64,000 nt of DNA from the NCBI GenBank assembly GCA_960531495.1, contig OY482861.1, forward strand, positions 248,001-312,000. The letters are read 5' to 3'. Below are positions 38,801-50,813 of this stretch, in pieces. The notes below the pieces were generated by a model. It saw only the letters and a program-made list of their open reading frames with translations. It was not told the DNA's origin and did no database searches. Within the stretch, counting starts at the first letter, position 1; each line of letters opens with the position of its first letter. This stretch comes from Zeus faber (lineage: Eukaryota > Chordata > Actinopteri > Zeiformes > Zeidae). The translations under genes and the position numbers were made by a program.

Positions 38801-41240
38801 ACAAGTTTTTCTGAAATTACGAGCAGTTTCATAAAAACCTGCATGGGGGGCAAACATGGCATTTTGAGGCAATTTAAACACTGAAAGGATGTTTTGAGTA
38901 AAGGTTTCTGTCATGACTCTCTAGGACCTGCTCAGATAGTGTAAATACTGTTATGAACTGATTTGTAATGGGAAAGTACTGTTTGCAAAACAGTTTTTGG
39001 CACATCTAACAAGTTTTTCTGAAATTACAAGCATTTTCATAAAAACCTGCATGGATGGAAAACAAGGCATTTTCAGGAAATTTAAAGACCGAAAGAATGT
39101 TTTGAGTAAAGGTTTCTGTCATGACTCTGTAGGAACTGCTCAGATAGTGTAAATACTGTTATGAACTCATTTGTAATGGGAAAGTACTGTTTGCAGAACA
39201 GTTTTTGGCACATCTTACAATTTTTTTCTGAAATTACGAGCATTTTCATAAAAACCTGCATGGATGGCAAACAAGGCATTTTCAGGCAATTTAAAGACTG
39301 ATAGGATGTTTTGAGTAAAGGTTTCTGTCATGACTCTGTAGGACCTGCTCAGATAGTGTAAATACTATTATGAACTGATTTGTAATGTGAAAGTACTGTT
39401 TGCAAAATAGTTTTTGGCACATCTAACAAGTTTTTCTGAAATTACGAGCAGTTTCATAAAAACCTGCATGGGGGGCAAACATGGCATTTTCAGGCAATTT
39501 AAAGACTGAAAGGATGTTTTGAGTAAAGGTTTCTGTCATGACTCTCTAGGACCTGCTCAGATAGTGTAAATACTGTTATGAACTGATTTGTAATGGGAAA
39601 GTACTGTTTGCAAAAGAGTTTTTGGCACATCTAACAAGTTTTTCTGAAATTACAAGCACTTTCATAAAAACCTTTATGGATGGCAAACAAGGCATTTTAT
39701 GCAATTTAAAGACTGAAAGGATGTTTTGAGTAAAGGTTTCTGTCATGACTGTCTAGGACCTGCTCAGATAGTGTAAATACTGTTATGAACTCATTTGTAA
39801 TGGCAAATTACTGTTTGCAGAACAGTTTTTGGCACATCTAACAATTTTTTTCTGAAATTACGAGCATTTTCATAAAAACCTGTATGGATGGCAAAAAAGG
39901 CATTTTCAGGCAATTGAAAGACTGAAAGGATGTTTTGAGTAAAGGTTTCTGTCATGACTCTGTAGGACCTGCTCAGATAGTGTAAATACTGTTATGAACT
40001 GATTTGTAATGGGAAAGTACTGTTTGCAAAACAGTTTTTGGCACATCTAACAAGTTTTTCTGAAATTACAAGCACTTTCATAAAAACCTGTATGGATGGC
40101 AAACAAGGCATTTTCAGGCACTTGAAAGACTGAAAGGATGTTTTGAGTAAAGGTTTCTGTCATGACTGTCTAGGACCTGCTCAGATAGTGTAAATACTGT
40201 TATGAACTGATTTGTAATGGGAAAGTACTGTTTGCAAAAGAGTTTTTGGCACATCTAACAAGTTTTTCTGAAATTACGAGCAGTTTCATAAAAACCTGCA
40301 TGGGGGGCAAACATGGCATTTTGAGGCAATTTAAAGACTGAAAGGATGTTTTGAGTAAAGGTTTCTGTCATGACTCTGTAGGACCTGCTCAGATAGTGTA
40401 AATACTGTTAAGAAACTGATTTGTAATGGGAAAGTACTGTTTGCAAAAGAGTTTTTGGCACATCTAACAAGTTTTTCTGAAATTACGAGCAGTTTCATAA
40501 AAACCTGCATGGGGGGCAAACATGGCATTTTGAGGCAATTTAAAGACTGAAAGGATGTTTTGAGTAAAGGTTTCTGTCATGACTCTGTAGGAACTGCTCA
40601 GATAGTGTAAATACTGTTATGAACTGATTTGTAATGGGAAAGTACTGTTTGCAAAATAGTTTTTGGCACATCTAACAAGTTTTTCTGAAATTACGTGCAG
40701 TTTCATAAAAACCTGCATGGGTGGCAAACAAGGCATTTTCAGGCACTTGAAAGACTGAAAGGATGTTTTGAGTAAAGGTTTCTGTCATGACTGTCTAGGA
40801 CCTGCTCAGATAGTGTAAATACTGTTATGAACTGATTTGTAATGGGAAAGTACTGTTTGCAAAAGAGTTTTTGGCACATCTAACAAGTTTTTTCTGAAAT
40901 TACGAGCAGTTTCATAAAAACCTGCATGGGGGGCAAACATGGCATTTTGAGGCAATTTAAAGACTGAAAGGTTGTTTTGAGTAAAGGTTTCTGTCATGAC
41001 TCTGTAGGACCTGCTCAGATAGTGTAAATACTGTTATGAACTGATTTGTAATGGGAAAGTACTGTTTGCAAAAGAGTTTTTGGCACATCTAACAAGTTTT
41101 TCTGAAATTACGTGCAGTTTCATAAAAACCTGCATGGGTGGCAAACAAGGCATTTTCAGGCAATTTAAAGACTGAAAGGATGTTTTGAGTAAAGGTTTCT
41201 GTCATGACTCTCTAGGACCTGCTCAGATAGTGTAAATACT
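35829..41240 (+). repeat. 26-monomer mosaic block, source or copy of 46.4-51 kb
   Basis: Starts with a partial 5-mer copy (35829 to about 36450). From about 36870 the order matches the region after about 46440 in pieces. GGATGGAAAAC with GACCGAAAG is at about 37190, 39055, 46755 and 49045. AAATAGGTTTTGG is at 37948 and 47730. GACTGATAGG with AATACTATTATG is at 39296-39375 and 49287-49366. ACCTTTATGG is at 39670 and 49869. CAAAAAAGGC is near 39890 and 50091. Odd units: a 2-base loss giving GAAAGAATTTTGAG near 36805, and a one-base gain giving GTTAAGAAACTG near 40408. ACTTGAAAG units appear for the first time here. Confidence 0.82.
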
Positions 41241-43738
41241 GTTATGAACTGATTTGTAATGGGAAAGTACTGTTTGCAAAATAGTTTTTGGCACATCTAA
41301 CAAGTTTTTCTGAAATTACGTGCAGTTTCATAAAAACCTGCATGGGTGGCAAACAAGGCATTTTCAGGCAATTTAAAGACTGAAAGGATGTTTTGAGTAA
41401 AGGTATCTGTCATAACTCTGTAGGAACTGCTCAGATAGTGTAAATACTGTTATGAACTGTTTTGTAATGGGAAAGTACTGTTTGCAGAACAGTTTTTGGC
41501 ACATCTAACAATTTTTTTCTGAAATTACGAGCAGTTTCATAAAAACCTGCATGGATGGCAAACAAGGCATTTTCAGGCAATTTAAAGACTGAAAGGATGT
41601 TTTGAGTAAAGGTTTCTGTCATGACTCTCTAGGACCTGCTCAGATAGTGTAAATACTGTTATGAACTCATTTGTAATGGGAAAGTACTGTTTGCAAAACA
41701 GTTTTTGGCACATCTAACAAGTTTTTCTGAAATTACGAGCAGTTTCATAAAAACCTGCATGGGTGGCAAACATGGCATTTTGAGGCAATTAAAAGACTGA
41801 AAGGATGTTTTGAGTAAAGGTTTCTGTCATGACTCTCTAGGACCTGCTCAGATAGTGTAAATACTGTTATGAACTCATTTGTAATGGGAAAGTACTGTTT
41901 GCAAAAGAGTTTTTGGCACATCTAACAAGTTTTTCTGAAATTACGTGCAGTTTCATAAAAACCTGCATGGGTGGCAAACAAGGCATTTTCAGGCAATTTA
42001 AAGACTGAAAGGATGTTTTGAGTAAAGGTTTCTGTCATAACTCTGTAGGAACTGCTCAGATAGTGTAAATACTGTTATGAACTCATTTGTAATGGGAAAG
42101 TACTGTTTGCAAAACAGTTTTTGGCACATCTAACAAGTTTTTCTGAAATTACGTGCAGTTTCATAAAAACCTGCATGGGTGGCAAACAAGGCATTTTCAG
42201 GCAATTTAAAGACTGAAAGGATGTTTTGAGTAAAGGTTTCTGTCATGACTCTCTAGGACCTGCTCAGATAGTGTAAATACTGTTATGAACTGATTTGTAA
42301 TGGGAAAGTACTGTTTGCAAAATAGTTTTTGGCACATCTAACTAGTTTTTCTGAAATTACGTGCAGTTTCATAAAAACCTGCATGGATGGCAAACAAGGC
42401 ATTTTCAGGCAATTTAAAGACTGAAAGGATGTTTTGAGTAAAGGTTTCTGTCATGACTCTCTAGGACCTGCTCAGATAGTGTAAATACTGTTATGAACTC
42501 ATTTGTAATGGGAAAGTACTGTTTGCAAAACAGTTTTTGGCACATCTAACAAGTTTTTCTGAAATTACGAGCAGTTTCATAAAAACCTGCATGGGTGGCA
42601 AACATGGCATTTTGAGGCAATTTAAAGACTGAAAGAATGTTTTGAGTAAAGGTTTCTGTCATGACTGTCTAGGACCTGCTCAGATAGTGTAAATACTGTT
42701 ATGAACTGATTTGTAATGGGAAAGTACTGTTTGCAAAATAGTTTTTGGCACATCTAACAAGTTTTTCTGAAATTACGTGCAGTTTCATAAAAACCTGCAT
42801 GGGTGGCAAACAAGGCATTTTCAGGCAATTTAAAGACTGAAAGGATGTTTTGAGTAAAGGTATCTGTCATAACTCTGTAGGAACTGCTCAGATAGTGTAA
42901 ATACTGTTATGAACTGTTTTGTAATGGGAAAGTACTGTTTGCAGAACAGTTTTTGGCACATCTAACAATTTTTTTCTGAAATTACGAGCAGTTTCATAAA
43001 AACCTGCATGGATGGCAAACAAGGCATTTTCAGGCAATTTAAAGACTGAAAGGATGTTTTGAGTAAAGGTTTCTGTCATGACTCTCTAGGACCTGCTCAG
43101 ATAGTGTAAATACTGTTATGAACTGATTTGTAATGGGAAAGTACTGTTTGCAAAACAGTTTTTGGCACATCTAACAAGTTTTTCTGAAATTACGAGCAGT
43201 TTCATAAAAACCTGCATGGGTGGCAAACATGGCATTTTGAGGCAATTAAAAGACTGAAAGGATGTTTTGAGTAAAGGTTTCTGTCATGACTCTCTAGGAC
43301 CTGCTCAGATAGTGTAAATACTGTTATGAACTCATTTGTAATGGGAAAGTACTGTTTGCAAAAGAGTTTTTGGCACATCTAACAAGTTTTTCTGAAATTA
43401 CGTGCAGTTTCATAAAAACCTGCATGGGTGGCAAACAAGGCATTTTCAGGCAATTTAAAGACTGAAAGGATGTTTTGAGTAAAGGTTTCTGTCATAACTC
43501 TGTAGGAACTGCTCAGATAGTGTAAATACTGTTATGAACTCATTTGTAATGGGAAAGTACTGTTTGCAAAACAGTTTTTGGCACATCTAACAAGTTTTTC
43601 TGAAATTACGTGCAGTTTCATAAAAACCTGCATGGGTGGCAAACAAGGCATTTTCAGGCAATTTAAAGACTGAAAGGATGTTTTGAGTAAAGGTTTCTGT
43701 CATGACTCTCTAGGACCTGCTCAGATAGTGTAAATACT
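41241..43738 (+). repeat. 7-mer duplication (1,457 bp), one full and one 5-monomer copy
   Basis: Copy 1 is 41241-42697; copy 2 starts at 42698 and is followed to 43738. Private markers at 1,457-bp offset are GAACTGTTTTG (near 41456 and 42913) and GGCAATTAAAAG (41784, 43241). Copy 2 loses the last two units of copy 1 and passes into a GGATTGC unit at 43739. Copy 1 has the private change AACTAGTTTTTC near 42340. Confidence 0.9.
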
Positions 43739-44598
43739 GTTATGAACTGATTTGTAATGGGAAAGTACTGTTTGCAAAACAGTTTTTGGCACATCTAACA
43801 AGTTTTTCTGAAATTACAAGCATTTTCATAAAAACCTGCATGGATTGCAAACAAGGCATTTTCAGGGAATTTAAAGACTGAAAGGATGTTTTGAGTAAAG
43901 GTTTCTGTCATAACTCTGTAGGAACTGCTCAGATAGTGTAAATACTGTTATGAACTCATTTGTAATGGCAAATTACTGTTTGCAGAACAGTTTTTGGCAC
44001 ATCTAACAATTTTTTTCTGAAATTACGAGCATTTTCATAAAAACCTGTATGGATGGCAAACAAGGCATTTTCAGGCAATTTAAAGACTGAAAGGATGTTT
44101 TGAGTAAAGATTTCTGTCATGACTCTGTAGGAACTGCTCAGATAGTGTAAATACTGTTATGAACTCATTTGTTATGGGAAAGTACTGTTTGCAAAAGAGT
44201 TTTTGGCACATCTAACAAGTTTTTCTGAAATTACAAGCACTTTCATAAAAACCTGCATGGATGGCAAACAAGGCATTTTATGCAATTTAAAGACTGAAAG
44301 GATGTTTTGAGTAAAGGTTTCTGTCATGACTGTCTAGGACCTGCTCAGATAGTGTAAATACTGTTATGAACTGATTTGTAATGGGAAAGTACTGTTTGCA
44401 AAAGAGTTTTTGGCACATCTAACAAGTTTTTCTGAAATTACGAGCAGTTTCATAAAAACCTGCATGGGGGGCAAACATGGCATTTTGAGGCAATTTAAAG
44501 ACTGAAAGGATGTTTTGAGTAAAGGTTTCTGTCATGACTCTCTAGGACCTGCTCAGATAGTGTAAATACTGTTATGAACTGATTTGTAATGGGAAAGT

Positions 44599-44615
44599 AC
44601 TGTTTGCAAAACAGT
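44599..44615. other. 17-bp dyad in every monomer (example copy)
   Basis: ACTGTTTGCAAAACAGT is an inverted repeat with perfect 7-bp arms (ACTGTTT / AAACAGT) around a GCA loop. Variant classes change it. Copies with GCAGAACAG keep 6-bp arms around a 5-base loop, while copies with GCAAAAGAG or GCAAAATAG carry a mismatch in the right arm. Short dyads able to form hairpins or cruciforms are reported for centromeric satellites that lack CENP-B boxes. A protein-binding or structural role here is inference only. Confidence 0.75.
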
Positions 44616-44634
44616 TTTTGGCACATCTAACAAG

Positions 44635-44639
44635 TTTTT
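44635..44639 (+). other. T-tract that sets monomer length (example copy, T5)
   Basis: Most 208-bp units read CAAGTTTTTCTG (T5). The 209-bp units read CAATTTTTTTCTG (T7, replacing GT5) or CAAGTTTTTTCTG (T6). The 207-bp units instead lack one base 50-60 bases downstream (TTTTATGC for TTTTCAGGC). These three states explain almost all of the 207/208/209 length variation I measured. Confidence 0.85.
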
Positions 44640-44648
44640 CTGAAATTA

Positions 44649-44650
44649 CG
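44649..44650. other. Single CpG site per monomer with three sequence states
   Basis: At monomer positions 79-80 units read TACGAGC or TACGTGC (CpG kept), TACAAGC (CG to CA) or TATGAGC (CG to TG). The two derived forms are what deamination of 5-methylcytosine gives on either strand. The states are inherited with other linked variants, so they are old and spread with the array rather than arising copy by copy. Confidence 0.8.
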
Positions 44651-44691
44651 AGCATTTTCATAAAAACCTGCATGGATGGCAAACAAGGCAT

Positions 44692-44715
44692 TTTCAGGCA
44701 ATTTAAAGACTGAAA
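44692..44715. other. Second inverted repeat around TTTAAA (example copy)
   Basis: Six-base arms TTTCAG and CTGAAA flank a 12-base A/T-rich loop that contains the palindrome TTTAAA. Copies with TTGAAAG or ACTTGAAAG lose TTTAAA, and the 207-bp class loses the left arm (TTTTATGC instead of TTTTCAGGC). It may be only a consequence of base composition; it is recorded because it recurs in most copies. Confidence 0.5.
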
Positions 44716-44738
44716 GGATGTTTTGAGTAAAGGTTTCT

Positions 44739-44746
44739 GTCATGAC
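44739..44746. other. Palindrome GTCATGAC in monomer (example copy)
   Basis: A perfect 8-bp palindrome at monomer positions 169-176. It is kept in units reading GTCATGACT and broken in the common GTCATAACT variant and the GTCTTGACT variant. GTCATAACT is strongly associated with the following GTAGGAACTG variant, so it marks a variant class. Confidence 0.7.
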
Positions 44747-46649
44747 TCTGTAGGACCTGCTCAGATAGTGTAAATACTGTTATGAACTCATTTGTTATGG
44801 GAAAGTACTGTTTGCAAAAGAGTTTTTGGCACATCTAACAAGTTTTTCTGAAATTACAAGCACTTTCATAAAAACCTGCATGGATGGCAAACAAGGCATT
44901 TTATGCAATTTAAAGACTGAAAGGATGTTTTGAGTAAAGGTTTCTGTCATGACTCTCTAGGACCTGCTCAGATAGTGTAAATACTGTTATGAACTGATTT
45001 GTAATGGGAAAGTACTGTTTGCAAAACAGTTTTTGGCACATCTAACAAGTTTTTCTGAAATTACGAGCAGTTTCATAAAAACCTGCATGGGGGGCAAACA
45101 TGGCATTTTCAGGCAATTTAAAGACCGAAAGGATGTTTTGAGTAAAGGTTTCTGTCATGACTCTGTAGGACCTGCTCAGATAGTGTAAATACTGTTATGA
45201 ACTGATTTGTAATGTGAAAGTACTGTTTGCAAAAGAGTTTTTGGCACATCTTACAATTTTTTTCTGAAATTACGAGCATTTTCATAAAAACCTGCATGGA
45301 TGGCAAACAAGGCATTTTCAGGCAATTTAAAGACTGAAAGGATGTTTTGAGTAAAGGTTTCTGTCATGACTCTGTAGGACCTGCTCAGATAGTGTAAATA
45401 CTGTTATGAACTGATTTGTAATGTGAAAGTACTGTTTGCAAAAGAGTTTTTGGCACATCTAACAAGTTTTTCTGAAATTACGAGCAATTTCATAAAAACC
45501 TGCATGGGGGCAAACATGGCATTTTCAGGCAATTTAAAGACTGAAAGGATGTTTTGAGTAAAGGTTTCTGTCTTGACTCTCTAGGACCTGCTCAGATAGT
45601 GTAAATACTGTTATGAACTGATTTGTAATGGGAAAGTACTGTTTGCAAAAGAGTTTTTGGCACATCTAACAAGTTTTTCTGAAATTACGAGCAGTTTCAT
45701 AAAAACCTGCATGGGGGGCAAACATGGCATTTTCAGGCAATTTAAAGACCGAAAGAATGTTTTGAGTAAAGGTTTCTGTCATGACTCTGTAGGAACTGCT
45801 CAGATAGTGTAAATACTGTTATGAACTCATTTGTAATGGGAAAGTACTGTTTGCAAAACAGTTTTTGGCACATCTAACAAGTTTTTCTGAAATTACAAGC
45901 ATTTTCATAAAAACCTGCATGGATTGCAAACAAGGCATTTTCAGGGAATTTAAAGACTGAAAGGATGTTTTGAGTAAAGGTTTCTGTCATAACTCTGTAG
46001 GAACTGCTCAGATAGTGTAAATACTGTTATGAACTCATTTGTAATGGCAAATTACTGTTTGCAGAACAGTTTTTGGCACATCTAACAATTTTTTTCTGAA
46101 ATTACGAGCATTTTCATAAAAACCTGTATGGATGGCAAACAAGGCATTTTCAGGCAATTTAAAGACTGAAAGGATGTTTTGAGTAAAGATTTCTGTCATG
46201 ACTCTGTAGGAACTGCTCAGATAGTGTAAATACTGTTATGAACTCATTTGTTATGGGAAAGTACTGTTTGCAAAAGAGTTTTTGGCACATCTAACAAGTT
46301 TTTCTGAAATTACAAGCACTTTCATAAAAACCTGCATGGATGGCAAACAAGGCATTTTATGCAATTTAAAGACTGAAAGGATGTTTTGAGTAAAGGTTTC
46401 TGTCATGACTGTCTAGGACCTGCTCAGATAGTGTAAATACTGTTATGAACTGATTTGTAATGGGAAAGTACTGTTTGCAAAAGAGTTTTTGGCACATCTA
46501 ACAAGTTTTTCTGAAATTACGAGCAGTTTCATAAAAACCTGCATGGGGGGCAAACATGGCATTTTGAGGCAATTTAAAGACTGAAAGGATGTTTTGAGTA
46601 AAGGTTTCTGTCATGACTCTCTAGGACCTGCTCAGATAGTGTAAATACT

Positions 46650-49283
46650 GTTATGAACTGATTTGTAATGGGAAAGTACTGTTTGCAAAACAGTTTTTGG
46701 CACATCTAACAAGTTTTTCTGAAATTACAAGCATTTTCATAAAAACCTGCATGGATGGAAAACAAGGCATTTTCAGGAAATTTAAAGACCGAAAGAATGT
46801 TTTGAGTAAAGGTTTCTGTCATGACTCTGTAGGAACTGCTCAGATAGTGTAAATACTGTTATGAACTCATTTGTAATGGGAAAGTACTGTTTGCAGAACA
46901 GTTTTTGGCACATCTTACAATTTTTTTCTGAAATTACGAGCATTTTCATAAAAACCTGCATGGATGGCAAACAAGGCATTTTCAGGCAATTTAAAGACTG
47001 AAAGGATGTTTTGAGTAAAGGTTTCTGTCATGACTCTGTAGGACCTGCTCAGATAGTGTAAATACTGTTATGAACTGATTTGTAATGTGAAAGTACTGTT
47101 TGCAAAAGAGTTTTTGGCACATCTAACAAGTTTTTCTGAAATTACGAGCAGTTTCATAAAAACCTGCATGGGGGGCAAACATGGCATTTTCAGGCAATTT
47201 AAAGACCGAAAGAATGTTTTGAGTAAAGGTTTCTGTCATGACTCTGTAGGAACTGCTCAGATAGTGTAAATACTGTTATGAACTCATTTGTAATGGGAAA
47301 GTACTGTTTGCAGAACAGTTTTTGGCACATCTTACAATTTTTTTCTGAAATTACGAGCATTTTCATAAAAACCTGCATGGATGGCAAACAAGGCATTTTC
47401 AGGCAATTTAAAGACTGAAAGGATGTTTTGAGTAAAGGTTTCTGTCATGACTCTCTAGGACCTGCTCAGATAGTGTAAATACTGTTATGAACTGATTTGT
47501 AATGGGAAAGTATTGTTTGCAAAACAGTTTTTGGCACATCTAACAAGTTTTTCTGAAATTACAAGCATTTTCATAAAAACCTGCATGGATGGCAAACAAG
47601 GCATTTTCAGGCAATTTAAAGACTGAAAGAATGTTTTGAATAAAGGTTTCTGTCATGACCCTGTAGGAACTGCTCAGATAGTGTAAATACTGTTATGAAC
47701 TCATTTGTAATTGGAAAGTACTGTTTGCAAAATAGGTTTTGGCACATCTAACAAGTTTTTCTGAAATTATGAGCATTTTCATAAAAACCTGCATGGATGG
47801 CAAACAAGGCATTTTCAGGCAATTTGAAGACTGAAAGGATGTTTTGAGTAAAGGTTTCTGTCATGACTCTGTAGGACCTGCTCAGATAGTGTAAATACTG
47901 TTATGAACTGATTTGTAATGTGAAAGTACTGTTTGCAAAAGAGTTTTTGGCACATCTAACAAGTTTTTCTGAAATTACGAGCAATTTCATAAAAACCTGC
48001 ATGGGGGGCAAACATGGCATTTTCAGGCAATTTAAAGACTGAAAGGATGTTTTGAGTAAAGGTTTCTGTCTTGACTCTCTAGGACCTGCTCAGATAGTGT
48101 AAATACTGTTATGAACTGATTTGTAATGGGAAAGTACTGTTTGCAAAAGAGTTTTTGGCACATTTAACAAGTTTTTCTGAAATTACGTGCAGTTTCATAA
48201 AAACCTGCATGGGTGGCAAACAAGGCATTTTCAGGCAATTTAAAGACTGAAAGGATGTTTTGAGTAAAGGTATCTGTCATAACTCTGTAGGAACTGCTCA
48301 GATAGTGTAAATACTGTTATGAACTCATTTGTAATGGGAAAGTACTGTTTGCAGAACAGTTTTTGGCAGATCTTACAAGTTTTTCTGAAATTACGAGCAT
48401 TTTCATAAAAACCTGCATGGATGGCAAACAAGGCATTTTCAGGCAATTTAAAGACTGAAAGGATGTTTTGAGTAAAGGTTTCTGTCATGACTCTCTAGGA
48501 CCTGCTCAGATAGTGTAAATACTGTTATGAACTGATTTGTAATGGGAAAGTACTGTTTGCAAAACAGTTTTTGGCACATCTAACAAGTTTTTCTGAAATT
48601 ACAAGCATTTTCATAAAAACCTGCATGGATTGCAAACAAGGCATTTTCAGGGAATTTAAAGACTGAAAGGATGTTTTGAGTAAAGGTTTCTGTCATAACT
48701 CTGTAGGAACTGCTCAGATAGTGTAAATACTGTTATGAACTCATTTGTAATGGCAAATTACTGTTTGCAGAACAGTTTTTGGCAAATCTAACAATTTTTT
48801 TCTGAAATTACGAGCATTTTCATAAAAACCTGTATGGATGGCAAACAAGGCATTTTCAGGCACTTGAAAGACTGAAAGGATGTTTTGAGTAAAGGTTTCT
48901 GTCATGACTCTCTAGGACCTGCTCAGATAGTGTAAATACTGTTATGAACTGATTTGTAATGGGAAAGTACTGTTTGCAAAACAGTTTTTGGCACATCAAA
49001 CAAGTTTTTCTGAAATTACAAGCATTTTCATAAAAACCTGCATGGATGGAAAACAAGGCATTTTCAGGAAATTTAAAGACCGAAAGAATGTTTTGAGTAA
49101 AGGTTTCTGTCATGACTCTGTAGGAACTGCTCAGATAGTGTAAATACTGTTATGAACTCATTTGTAATGGGAAAGTACTGTTTGCAGAACAGTTTTTGGC
49201 ACATCTTACAATTTTTTTCTGAAATTACGAGCATTTTCATAAAAACCTGCATGGATGGCAAACAAGGCATTTTCAGGCAATTT
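46650..49283 (+). repeat. 13-monomer segment duplicated from, or to, 36.9-39.3 kb
   Basis: Units from 47483 (TATTG with TTTTGAATAAAGG and GACCCTG; AAATAGGTTTTGG; GTGAAAG/TCTTGACTC; GGTATCTG; GGCAGATCTTACAAG) repeat 37704-38743 at an offset of 9,782 bp. The GGATTGC and GGCAAATCTAAC pair at 48523-48939 repeats 36456-36870 at about 12,070 bp. The GGATGGAAAAC/GACCGAAAG unit and its CTTACAATTT partner occur twice (46650 and 48940). Order is therefore shuffled, not a single block copy. Confidence 0.8.
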
Positions 49284-50813
49284 AAAGACTGATAGGATGT
49301 TTTGAGTAAAGGTTTCTGTCATGACTCTGTGGGAGCTGCTCAGATAGTGTAAATACTATTATGAACTGATTTGTAATGTGAAAGTACTGTTTGCAAAAGA
49401 GTTTTTGGCACATCTAACAAGTTTTTCTGAAATTACGAGCAGTTTCATAAAAACCTGCATGGGGGGCAAACATGGCATTTTCAGGCAATTTAAAGACTGA
49501 AAGGATGTTTTGAGTAAAGGTTTCTGTCATGACTCTCTAGGACCTGCTCAGATAGTGTAAATACTGTTATGAACTGATTTGTAATGGGAAAGTACTGTTT
49601 GCGAAACAGTTTTTGGCACATCTAACAAGTTTTTCTGAAATTACAAGCACTTTCATAAAAACCTGCATGGATGGCAAACAAGGCATTTTCAGGCAATTTA
49701 AAGACTGAAAGGATGTTTTGAGTAAAGATTTCTGTCATGACTCTGTAGGAACTGCTCAGATAGTGTAAATACTGTTATGAACTCATTTGTTATGGGAAAG
49801 TACTGTTTGCAAAAGAGTTTTTGGCACATCTAACAAGTTTTTCTGAAATTACAAGCACTTTCATGAAAACCTTTATGGATGGCAAACAAGGCATTTTATG
49901 CAATTTAAAGACTGAAAGGATGTTTTGAGTAAAGGTTTCTGTCATGACTGTCTAGGACCTGCTCAGATAGTGTAAATACTGTTATGAACTCATTTGTAAT
50001 GGCAAATTACTGTTTGCAGAACAGTTTTTGGCACATCTAACAATTTTTTTCTGAAATTACGAGCATTTTCATAAAAACCTGTATGGATGGCAAAAAAGGC
50101 ATTTTCAGGCAATTGAAAGACTGAAAGGATGTTTTGAGTAAAGGTTTCTGTCATGACTCTGTAGGACCTGCTCAGATAGTGTAAATACTGTTATGAACTG
50201 ATTTGTAATGGGAAAGTACTGTTTGCAAAACAGTTTTTGGCACATCTAACAAGTTTTTCTGAAATTACAAGCACTTTCATAAAAACCTGTATGGATGGCA
50301 AACAAGGCATTTTCAGGCACTTGAAAGACTGAAAGGATGTTTTGAGTAAAGGTTTCTGTCATGACTGTCTAGGACCTGCTCAGATAGTGTAAATACTGTT
50401 ATGAACTGATTTGTAATGGGAAAGTACTGTTTGCAAAAGAGTTTTTGGCACATCTAACAAGTTTTTCTGAAATTACGAGCAGTTTCATAAAAACCTGCAT
50501 GGGGGGCAAACATGGCATTTTGAGGCAATTTAAAGACTGAAAGGATGTTTTGAGTAAAGGTTTCTGTCATGACTCTGTAGGACCTGCTCAGATAGTGTAA
50601 ATACTGTTATGAACTGATTTGTAATGGGAAAGTACTGTTTGCAAAAGAGTTTTTGGCACATCTAACAAGTTTTTCTGAAATTACGAGCAGTTTCATAAAA
50701 ACCTGCATGGGGGGCAAACATGGCATTTTGAGGCAATTTAAAGACTGAAAGGATGTTTTGAGTAAAGGTTTCTGTCATGACTCTGTAGGAACTGCTCAGA
50801 TAGTGTAAATACT

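Larger units (their letters stand above)
44571..44778 (+). repeat. Exemplar satellite monomer (208 bp, consensus-like)
   Basis: This copy carries the form I judged commonest at nearly every variable position, and I use it as the reference numbering (position 1 = 44571). It is 208 bp, 74 of them G or C. Landmarks in monomer numbering: AGTACT (ScaI) at 26-31, dyad at 29-45, T5 tract at 65-69, the only CpG at 79-80, direct repeat GCATTTTCA at 82-90 and 118-126, TTTAAA (DraI) at 132-137, inverted arms TTTCAG/CTGAAA at 122-127 and 140-145, palindrome GTCATGAC at 169-176. The choice of first base is arbitrary because the array is tandem; I started at the G of GTTATGAACT because the window itself begins there. 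Confidence 0.9.
43739..46649 (+). repeat. 10-mer offset duplication (2,079 bp), 4 monomers shared
   Basis: Units from 43739 (GGATTGC; GGCAAATT with AAAGATTTC; TTATGGG/TTTTATGC; GGGGGG/GAGGC) recur from 45818 in the same order. The combination of a GGCAAATT unit with AAAGATTTC occurs only in these two places. Between them lie the consensus-like unit 44571-44778, a chimeric unit at 45194 and a unit with one G missing (CATGGGGGC near 45503). Confidence 0.82.

Noticed and set aside
44599-44615. Bacterial-type terminator or operator read from the dyad plus the following T run
   Set aside because: The hairpin arm is only 7 bp and AT-rich, the T run is part of every monomer, and there is no gene to terminate. 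The context is eukaryotic satellite DNA.
44652-44696. Internal direct repeat GCATTTTCA (monomer 82-90 and 118-126) as a sign that the monomer arose from a 36-bp subrepeat
   Set aside because: The similarity does not extend past nine bases on either side, and no other part of the monomer repeats at 36 bp, so chance is as likely.
44571-44778. 5S rDNA-like tandem unit, because a 208-bp 5S repeat is known from sea urchin
   Set aside because: Only the length agrees. I see no 5S coding sequence or internal control region in the monomer, and the unit is far more AT-rich than a 5S gene.
47087-47269. A plus-strand open frame of 60 codons
   Set aside because: It lies wholly inside satellite monomers and exists because this unit has GTGAAAG and no stop in that frame. 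It is not repeated as a conserved frame in neighbouring copies.
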